63,907 bases of DNA, from the NCBI GenBank assembly GCA_016217735.1, contig JACRGQ010000043.1:1-63907 (forward strand). The letters run 5' to 3'. The DNA is from Nitrospinota bacterium. Its GTDB lineage: Bacteria; Nitrospinota_A; UBA7883; JACRGQ01. The translations under genes and the position numbers were made by a program. Of the stretch, positions 58,290 through 63,907 are shown piece by piece. Each line of letters opens with the position of its first letter. Position 1 is the first letter of the stretch. The notes beneath the pieces were generated by a model. It was not told where the DNA came from. It did no database searches and saw nothing but the letters and a program-made list of their open reading frames with translations.

Positions 58290-59054
58290 ATGCTGATCGC
58301 GTTCGACATCGGGAACACCAACACCGTGGCGGGAGTCTTTGAAAAAGACGCCCTCCGCCAAAAATTCCGCTATCACACCAGCAACATCGAAACGGCGGAC
58401 GAGCTGGCCCTGAAAATCAGCATGCTGCTCAAAGAGCAGGGCATCGAAAAAAAAGACATTGCCTCCGTCATCGTCTGTTCGGTGGTTCCCGCCCTCACCG
58501 GGGCATATGTCGATATCGCAAAGCGGATATTCGGGGCCGATCCCATCGTTGTCGGGCCGGGGATAAAAACCGGCATCGCCCTCCTGTATGACAACCCGCG
58601 CGAAGTGGGGGCCGACCGGATCGCCAACACCGTCGGCGGCTTCGTCAAATACGGGGGGCCGCTCATCGTGGTGGATCTCGGCACGGCGATAACCTTCGAC
58701 GCCGTTTCGGCGAAAGGCGAGTACCTCGGCGGCGTCATCGCGCCGGGGATCGACGCCTCGATGCTCTCGCTCTCCAAGCGCGCGGCGCAGCTGCCGCAGG
58801 TGGGGCTGGAGAAGCCTTCCCGGGTTATCGGCAAAAACACCGTGGCGGCCATGCAAAGCGGCGCGGTATTCGGCTTTTGCGGCTTGATCGACACCATCGC
58901 GCGGAAGATGCAAAAGGAGATGGGGGGAAATCCCAAGGTGGTGGCGACCGGCGGCCAGAGCTATTGGCTGAAAGAGGTGAGTGAAACCATCGAAGCGGTC
59001 GACCCCGACCTCACGCTCCACGGGCTTTTGGAAATCTGGAAACGGAACCAGTGA
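58290..59054 (+). CDS. coaX: type III pantothenate kinase CoaX
   Basis: CoaX phosphorylates pantothenate in CoA synthesis and is insensitive to CoA feedback. The ASKHA-fold phosphate motif is FDIGNTNTVAGVF at the start; GADRIANTVGGFV, VDLGTAITFD and VATGGQSYWL are typical. 254 residues. The ATG at 58290 is 5 nt after the birA stop; birA-coaX neighbours are common in many bacteria. Confidence 0.95.
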   Translation: MLIAFDIGNTNTVAGVFEKDALRQKFRYHTSNIETADELALKISMLLKEQGIEKKDIASVIVCSVVPALTGAYVDIAKRIFGADPIVVGPGIKTGIALLYDNPREVGADRIANTVGGFVKYGGPLIVVDLGTAITFDAVSAKGEYLGGVIAPGIDASMLSLSKRAAQLPQVGLEKPSRVIGKNTVAAMQSGAVFGFCGLIDTIARKMQKEMGGNPKVVATGGQSYWLKEVSETIEAVDPDLTLHGLLEIWKRNQ

Positions 59055-59058
59055 GGCG

Positions 59059-59640
59059 ATGAAAAATATCTGCGTGTTCTGCGGCTCCAGCGCGGGGGTG
59101 TTGCCCGCGTATGCCGCCGCCGCGCGCCGCATGGGACAGCTCATCGCGCAACGGGGAATGGGGCTCGTCTACGGCGGGGGGGACGTCGGCCTCATGGGCG
59201 AAACCGCCAAAGGGGCCTTGGGGGAAAAGGGAAGCGTTACCGGCGTGATTCCCGCCAGCCTCGTCGATAAGGAAATACGGCAGAACTTGCTCACCGAACT
59301 GCTGATCGTGGACAACATGCACCAGCGCAAAGCAAAGATGGCCGATCTCTCGGACGCCTTCGTCACGCTTCCCGGCGGGCTTGGCACGCTGGAAGAGTTT
59401 TTCGAGGTGCTGTCGTGGGCGCAACTCGGCCTGCATAAAAAGCCGTGCGCGCTTCTGAATGTGGAAGGGTACTACAACGGACTCATCGACTTTTTGAATC
59501 ACGCGGTGGAGCACAAGTTCGTTTCCCCCGCGCACCGGCAACTGGTGTTGGTGGAAAAAACCCCCGAGGCGTTGCTGGACGCCATCGCCACCTTTCAACC
59601 CCCCGCCGTCGATCTCTGGATCAAGCGCGGCGACATATAA
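59059..59640 (+). CDS. LOG-family nucleoside 5'-monophosphate phosphoribohydrolase
   Basis: A 193-residue Rossmann-like enzyme of the lysine-decarboxylase-like (LOG) family. The signatures are FCGSSAG, YGGGDVGLMG and the catalytic PGGLGTLEEFFEVLSWAQLG. Homologues release a base from nucleoside monophosphates (cytokinin activation in plants); in bacteria the physiological substrate is usually unclear. Four nt separate it from coaX. A strong terminator follows. Confidence 0.9.
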   Translation: MKNICVFCGSSAGVLPAYAAAARRMGQLIAQRGMGLVYGGGDVGLMGETAKGALGEKGSVTGVIPASLVDKEIRQNLLTELLIVDNMHQRKAKMADLSDAFVTLPGGLGTLEEFFEVLSWAQLGLHKKPCALLNVEGYYNGLIDFLNHAVEHKFVSPAHRQLVLVEKTPEALLDAIATFQPPAVDLWIKRGDI

Positions 59641-59644
59641 AAAA

Positions 59645-59670
59645 GCCCGCGGGTGTTGAATCCCGCGGGC
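59645..59670. terminator. terminator after the birA-coaX-LOG operon
   Basis: GCCCGCGGG (59645-59653) pairs with CCCGCGGGC (59662-59670) around an 8-nt loop. An A run precedes it and CGTTTG follows, so it can work in both directions. Confidence 0.8.
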
Positions 59671-59697
59671 CGTTTGATACGCGAAAACCTTCTTAGA

Positions 59698-59780
59698 GTC
59701 ATCCCCTCCTTCGCAAGGAGGGGATACAGGGGAGGTTTTTTAACCCCACCTCAATCCTCCCCTCAAATGAGGGAAGGAAG
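59698..59780. repeat. dispersed repeat, family B copy 2
   Basis: TCCCCTCCTTCGCAAGGAGG then ggatacaggggaggtttttt. About 45 nt match the core of the module at 49581-49730, but here the TIR ends are missing. Confidence 0.7.
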
Positions 59781-59794
59781 CTTTGAAATCGGAC

Positions 59795-60538
59795 TTAGTG
59801 CTTGTGCGCGGCGTGGCCTTCGTGGCCGCCGCCAAGCAGCTTCGCCTGATCGGGGTGTTCGCCCATCCATTCCACTTTGCCATCGGCCAGGTCGTACACC
59901 GCGCCGACAACCTTCACTTTGCCCGAGGCGACAAGGTGGCGGATCTCTTCGCTGCGGGTGAGCATATCGGCTATCGATTGCAGCACGTTCTCGGTGATGG
60001 CGCGGTTTATCAGGTCGTCGCCTTCCAGCCGCTTGTCCTTCGCGCGCTTGGCGGCGGGGACGATGTTATCGACCAACTGCGGGATGCTGCCGCCGACCTT
60101 ATCCCCCTTCACCACGGCGGTGACTGCGCCGCATTTCTTGTGACCAAGCACCACGATGAGCGGTGTGCCGAGGTGGCCCGCGCCGTATTCCACGGTGCCG
60201 ATCTCATCGGTATCGGAAACGTTGCCCGCCACGCGGATGACGAACAGGTCGCCGATGCCGCGGTCGAACACCAGCTCAATCGGCGCGCGCGAATCGGAAC
60301 AGCCGAGGATGCTGGCAAACGGATGCTGGCCGCCCTTGGTCTCGTCGCGGCGGGCCTGCGAAACGTTCGGACTGGTCAACTTGCCCGACATGTAGCGGGC
60401 GTTGCCTTCTTTCAACATGGCAAGGGCCTGATCCGGCGTGGGGCCGGCGGGCGCGGCTTCCTTACCGGCGGCAAAAACCGCCAGCGGCGAAAGAACAAAC
60501 ATGATGGCGAATGCCAAAGTAACCATGGACTTTTTCAT
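59795..60538 (-). CDS. periplasmic beta-carbonic anhydrase
   Basis: A beta-class carbonic anhydrase with an export signal (MKKSMVTLAFAIMFVLSPLAVFAA). Zinc ligands are the Cys in LGCSDSRAPIE and the His-x2-Cys in LGHKKCGAVTAV; the Asp/Arg dyad of CSDSR is intact. The C-terminus is His-rich (GGGHEGHAAHKH), which could bind extra metal. It interconverts CO2 and bicarbonate in the periplasm. GGGGAG lies before the ATG at 60538. It is a single-gene unit. Confidence 0.93.
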   Translation of the reverse strand: MKKSMVTLAFAIMFVLSPLAVFAAGKEAAPAGPTPDQALAMLKEGNARYMSGKLTSPNVSQARRDETKGGQHPFASILGCSDSRAPIELVFDRGIGDLFVIRVAGNVSDTDEIGTVEYGAGHLGTPLIVVLGHKKCGAVTAVVKGDKVGGSIPQLVDNIVPAAKRAKDKRLEGDDLINRAITENVLQSIADMLTRSEEIRHLVASGKVKVVGAVYDLADGKVEWMGEHPDQAKLLGGGHEGHAAHKH

Positions 60539-60695
60539 CTGCGACTCCCCTCCCAATAATGATTAACTACCCGTTTGAATATGCTTTGAATTTATACCCC
60601 AACCGTGGAATAAACGGGGAGCATTTTTTCAGAAGGGCCGGAACGGGCGCGGCTTTGGCGCACCCGTCCTTTACACGCGTTCATGGCGGTCATGT

Positions 60696-61367
60696 TCAGC
60701 CTTCCTGTATCTTTCCGTCCAGTATCCGTATCACGCGGCGCGCGTCGGCCACGATATTGTGGTCGTGGGTGGCGAACACCAGCGTCACCTTCTGGTCGGC
60801 ATTGAGCCGCTTCATCAATTCAACGATCTCATGCCCGGTCTTTGAGTCAAGGTTGGCGGTCGGCTCGTCGGAAAGGATGATGCCGGGGTTGGTGACCAGC
60901 GCGCGGGCAATCGCCACACGCTGGCGCTGACCGCCGCTCAATTCTTCGGTCTTGTGGTTTGCCCTATCACCCAGCCCCACCCGCTTGAGGATGGCGTGCA
61001 CCCGCTCCCGGCGCTCCTCCTTCGATACCTTTTTCAGCACAAGGGGGAATTCCACGTTGCCGTAAACGCTTAGCACCGGGATAAGGTTGAATGACTGGAA
61101 TATGAAACCGATGTTGTCGCGGCGTATTTGCGCCAGGCGGTCATCATCCAGCCGGTTCACCTGCACGCCGTCCATCAGTATCTCCCCGGAAGTCGGCTGG
61201 TCGAGCGCCCCCATCAGGTGCAGCAACGTCGATTTGCCGCTGCCCGAAGGGCCGACAAGGGCGACGAATTCCCCCTGCGCCACCACCAGGGATGCCTGGT
61301 GCAGCGCGTGTACCGTGGTCTGGCCCAGCTTGTATTCCTTGCTCACCGAGTTCAAACGAATTTCCAT
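60696..61367 (-). CDS. LolD/MacB-type ABC transporter ATPase
   Basis: A 223-residue ATPase with Walker A GPSGSGKST, Q loop IGFIFQSFNLIPVLSVYGNV, signature LSGGQRQR, Walker B IILSDEPTANLDS and the H loop ATHDH. This sequence class pairs with FtsX/MacB-like permeases that drive lipoprotein or envelope substrates without importing them. AAGGAGG precedes the ATG. Last gene of the permease, LolA-like, barrel, ATPase operon. The 139-nt gap to the carbonic anhydrase holds no gene I can see. Confidence 0.9.
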   Translation of the reverse strand: MEIRLNSVSKEYKLGQTTVHALHQASLVVAQGEFVALVGPSGSGKSTLLHLMGALDQPTSGEILMDGVQVNRLDDDRLAQIRRDNIGFIFQSFNLIPVLSVYGNVEFPLVLKKVSKEERRERVHAILKRVGLGDRANHKTEELSGGQRQRVAIARALVTNPGIILSDEPTANLDSKTGHEIVELMKRLNADQKVTLVFATHDHNIVADARRVIRILDGKIQEG

Positions 61368-61383
61368 GACATCCTCCTTGTGT

Positions 61384-62730
61384 TTAAAAACTTGCCTTTA
61401 TCCCGATTTCGAACAACCCCTTGTACGGGCTGTTGCCAAATTCGGAGCCACTGTCCCCCTCGTTGTACAAATAAACGGCGCGGAGTTCGTAATAATCCGA
61501 AACGGCGTATGCGATCTCCGCGCGTGTGGAGGAGGATCCGTCCCCGGCCAAGAGCGAACTGAAACCAAAGGTGTACTTTTCCCAAAACTCCTTGGTGAAA
61601 TTGGCCAGCAGGTAATTCCTGTCCATGCCCAGCGGAACGAAATCCCCCGTAATGACCGGATCGAAACCATTGCCCAGACGCGCATCGGCGGTCCGGAAAT
61701 AGTTGGCGCGCTCCCCGGCGGAGTAACCCTGGCCGTTGTGGAAATATTCCGCGAAAAAGCCCGATCTGCCCCCCAGTCCGAGTGATAGGCCGGCAACACC
61801 CTGGAAATATCCATCGTCCTTGCGCCTCGCCACACCGTCCGCCGCATAATAGTTCCGGTAGTTCCGCGCAAAGTTGGCCGCTTCCATATAGAGCGTTATG
61901 CCCGGCACCGACACGGTGGCGAACGATGCACCGGCCATCCGCTCATAAGGTCGGCCATCGGCATAATTGCCGCCGTCAAAATAGTAGAGGGCGTAGTCGG
62001 TATCCGCCCCCGCGCCGCCCCATTTCAGTCCCCAACGGTTCTGGTTGCTGTTCCAGTCCGCATCGAAGTTGCGGGTAAGGATGACATCCATACTTCCCCA
62101 AGCGGTGCGGTGGCTTCCCCATGCCATCGGCTGCCCTTCGGTCTGGTATCCGGGATTGATGGGGTCGCGCGGCGGGGCAATCACGTTCACGGGATTGAAC
62201 CCCTGCGCGTGCCCCCAATTGACGCGCCGCTTGCCGATGCTGGCGAACAGGTCATCCCCTTTCCAGTCGGCGAACAGTTCATCCACCCGGGCCTCTTTTT
62301 GACGTTGCGCGCCGTTCGCCGCCAGATAGCTCCCCGATGCGGCGAATCCCTTGAACAGCCAGCGGACCGTTTCCCGCCGGTCAATATGATCGGACATGGT
62401 CAGCCGCGTTTCCGCGGTGCCGATATTCCGCTTAAGCTCCATGATGCGGTTGTCCGGGTTGATGCGGGAACCATCGTTAATCGAGGCCGCGAATTCCCTA
62501 ATAAAAACCTCGGCCCGCGCCTGTGGCCCGCGCGAGGGGCTTTTGAGCCGCGCCTCGTCCGGCGCCGCCACCTGCGGCTTCCCTTCGATGACGGTAAATG
62601 GGTCCTCCTGCCCGAACGGATCCTGCGCGGCGGGCGAAGCAACTTCCGCTTCGGCTGCGTGGGCAACCAGCGGCGACATCCATCCCGCCATGATCCAGAG
62701 CGCCGCCAGAAACAGGCAAACGCTTTTCAT
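61384..62730 (-). CDS. outer-membrane beta-barrel protein
   Basis: A 448-residue exported protein with a signal peptide (VAHAAEAE), a Pro/Gln-rich segment, then many alternating beta strands rich in Tyr, Trp and Gly (WGLKWGGAGADTDYALYYFDGG; YLLANFTKEFWEKYTFGFSSL). It ends in a C-terminal Phe (GLFEIGIKASF), as outer-membrane barrels do. It resembles DUF1302/alginate-export-like barrels. Set between a LolA-like protein and an ABC ATPase, it may be the outer-membrane end or the cargo target of that system. Confidence 0.75.
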   Translation of the reverse strand: MKSVCLFLAALWIMAGWMSPLVAHAAEAEVASPAAQDPFGQEDPFTVIEGKPQVAAPDEARLKSPSRGPQARAEVFIREFAASINDGSRINPDNRIMELKRNIGTAETRLTMSDHIDRRETVRWLFKGFAASGSYLAANGAQRQKEARVDELFADWKGDDLFASIGKRRVNWGHAQGFNPVNVIAPPRDPINPGYQTEGQPMAWGSHRTAWGSMDVILTRNFDADWNSNQNRWGLKWGGAGADTDYALYYFDGGNYADGRPYERMAGASFATVSVPGITLYMEAANFARNYRNYYAADGVARRKDDGYFQGVAGLSLGLGGRSGFFAEYFHNGQGYSAGERANYFRTADARLGNGFDPVITGDFVPLGMDRNYLLANFTKEFWEKYTFGFSSLLAGDGSSSTRAEIAYAVSDYYELRAVYLYNEGDSGSEFGNSPYKGLFEIGIKASF

Positions 62731-62743
62731 GGCATCCTCCGCT

Positions 62744-63538
62744 TCACCGCTTCATCAGCGCGCCCGGGGTGAAGGTCTCCTCCGGATACGCCACATTCGG
62801 GGTGTATTTGAGAAACCGTATGACCGTCTTCTTGTCCTTCTCCAGCACGCTGCTCATCACGAAGGTATCCGGCATGCCCTCCACCAGCTTCCCGGTGGAA
62901 CGCATGTCCAGCCGTTTGAGAAGCTGTTGCGAAAAAGTGTAGTAGTCCCGCCGGAGCGGCGCGAAATCCCCTTTGCGTACCCAATAGACGATCTTTGCGT
63001 ATGCGGTGTCCTCGCTTTTCGCCTCCAACTCCAGCTTCCAGGTATCCACGCCGTTGAGCTTTTCGCTTCCGGCGATGCTGGCGGTGTATTCGGCGCTGAG
63101 CCGCGGAGAGAGAATGTCGGTGTTGGAAAAATCGCTGTTCGACAGGCTGTTTGATTCCGCGATCTTCACCGCCTTGTTGATGTTGGGCAGGAACAGCCAG
63201 TAGTTCTTCCTTCCCGCCTGCAACATCTTCTCTCCCTGGTTCCGGGGGGGATGGGTGGTTTCAACGAGCACATGGTAGTTGTCCAGATACTTGATGTTCA
63301 TCTTGTAGCTCGACCGCAGTTCGCTCTCGCGGTAGACCTGCAACTCAAACTCCACGCGGGAATTCCTGAGATTCAGATCCCAATGGTCGTCAGCGCGATC
63401 CAATATTTGCAACGCGGTTGGTTCCGCTTCGCCGGCGAAACCGGCACGCGGCGCGGCCGCCCACAACATCCCGGCGGCCAACAACAGTGTCAATAAGCGC
63501 GCCGCCACGCCAACCGCCCGTTCTTTTATCGTTTTCAT
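62744..63538 (-). CDS. LolA-like outer-membrane lipoprotein-sorting protein
   Basis: A 264-residue exported protein of the outer-membrane lipoprotein-sorting family. After the signal peptide come RADDHWDLNLRNSRVEFELQVYRESELRSSYKMNIKYLDN, YWLFLPNINKAVKIAES, and the C-terminal RRDYYTFSQQLLKRLDMR segment. The fold is a half-barrel that carries lipid. GGAGG lies before the ATG at 63538, 2 nt after the permease stop. It probably passes a lipid or lipoprotein from the ABC permease to the outer membrane. Confidence 0.85.
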   Translation of the reverse strand: MKTIKERAVGVAARLLTLLLAAGMLWAAAPRAGFAGEAEPTALQILDRADDHWDLNLRNSRVEFELQVYRESELRSSYKMNIKYLDNYHVLVETTHPPRNQGEKMLQAGRKNYWLFLPNINKAVKIAESNSLSNSDFSNTDILSPRLSAEYTASIAGSEKLNGVDTWKLELEAKSEDTAYAKIVYWVRKGDFAPLRRDYYTFSQQLLKRLDMRSTGKLVEGMPDTFVMSSVLEKDKKTVIRFLKYTPNVAYPEETFTPGALMKR

Positions 63539-63540
63539 GG

Positions 63541-63907
63541 TTACACCTCCGTTAACGCCTGAACCGGACTCATATTTGCCGAGGCCGACGCGGGCCACCA
63601 CGCGGCGAACAATCCGACCACGAACGGCATAATGGCGCCAAACGCGCTCATCACCGGATCGATGACCGGCACGACGGATATCGCCTCATTGGTTCCCGGC
63701 GGCGGCGGCAGGGGAACCCCGCCATGAGCGGCCACCAGCAGGGTCAGCCCGGTCGCCAGCATGAGGCCCGCCGCGGCCCCGATGCCGCCGATAATGAACC
63801 CTTCGGCAAGAAACAGGCGCCGCACCTGTCCTTTTTCCATGCCTATCGCGCGCATCGTCCCTATCTCCCGTTTCCGCTCCATCACCGCCATCGCCATCAC
63901 ATTGCCG
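63541..63907 (-). CDS. FtsX/MacB-like ABC permease, C-terminal part (cut by window end)
   Basis: The last 121 codons of a permease. MERKREIGTMRAIGMEKGQVRRLFLAEG is the coupling helix and start of an FtsX domain; three further membrane segments follow, and the end ANMSPVQALTEV is typical of this family. The N-terminus lies outside the window. Operon partner of the ATPase at 60696. Confidence 0.9.
   Translation of the reverse strand, partial: GNVMAMAVMERKREIGTMRAIGMEKGQVRRLFLAEGFIIGGIGAAAGLMLATGLTLLVAAHGGVPLPPPPGTNEAISVVPVIDPVMSAFGAIMPFVVGLFAAWWPASASANMSPVQALTEV

Noticed and set aside
1-63907. CRISPR array, tRNA, rRNA or prophage
   Set aside because: Repeats are dispersed palindromes, not evenly spaced direct repeats; no cloverleaf or ribosomal sequence was recognised by eye.

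Overview
The window comes from a diderm, LPS-making bacterium with a fairly GC-rich genome. The evidence is a set of lipid A genes (lpxA, fabZ, lpxD, lpxI), LPS export genes (lptD, lptE), a TonB/ExbB/ExbD set with an outer-membrane receptor, and a Lol-like ABC operon. Gene order and repeats would fit a Nitrospinota- or Desulfobacterota-like lineage, but this placement is inference. No rRNA, tRNA, CRISPR array or phage structural gene was recognised. Genes sit in short overlapping operons (ATGA and TAATG junctions), and long antisense open frames are common because of the base composition.

Region by region. 1-3.8 kb: a glycosyltransferase, lpxI and a Gfo/Idh/MocA oxidoreductase on the minus strand. 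3.8-7.2 kb: a bacteriohemerythrin, then a MNT-HEPN pair with a decayed nuclease gene inserted next to a DedA gene; 55 bp of the dedA 3' end plus a promoter are duplicated on the two sides. 7.4-11.2 kb: a Thr-rich lipoprotein with a sigma54-like promoter, lpxD-fabZ-lpxA, and a second MNT-HEPN pair whose HEPN gene is frameshifted. 11.4-18.5 kb: a B12-binding radical SAM protein, a SHOCT protein, an M50 protease, hisC, a histidine kinase and clpB. 18.5-19.3 kb: an AT-rich, mostly non-coding stretch with two perfect palindromes. 19.3-22.3 kb: trpD, trpG/pabA, a small Cys protein and a response regulator.

22.6-29.6 kb is an apparent metal-handling island. On the plus strand are a secreted CCIK-motif protein and a Tat-exported Csp1-like copper-storage protein. 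On the minus strand are a second CCIK protein, a TonB-dependent receptor with a structured leader, a CPCC-containing BNR-repeat protein, exbB, exbD and tonB. 30-37.7 kb: purF, a PmtA-like methyltransferase, a DUF3108 protein, nadE, pyruvoyl arginine decarboxylase and lptD. 37.8-41 kb: cobamide remodelling and nucleotide-loop assembly (cbiR, cobU, cobT, cobS). 41-46 kb: a Lys/Glu peptide, a cytochrome c/b5 fusion, an arsenosugar-type pair, lptE and hflX. 46-49.5 kb: a Sel1 protein and CsgG-like secreted proteins. 49.8-56.8 kb: biotin genes including a BioD-BioA fusion, then smpB, a SPOR protein and argS. 56.9-59.6 kb: a membrane protein, birA, coaX and a LOG-family gene. 59.8-63.9 kb: a periplasmic carbonic anhydrase and an ABC/LolA-like/beta-barrel operon cut by the window end.

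Two themes cross the window. First, at many transcription units the -10 hexamer lies 6-7 nt before the ATG and no Shine-Dalgarno is visible, which predicts leaderless mRNAs (lpxD, mnt, radical SAM, hisC, kinase, clpB, trpG, response regulator, purF, smpB, insert MNT). Genes inside operons and some others have clear Shine-Dalgarno sites. Second, intergenic spaces are filled with dispersed palindromic repeats of at least four families, including modules bounded by terminal inverted repeats that carry different cores.
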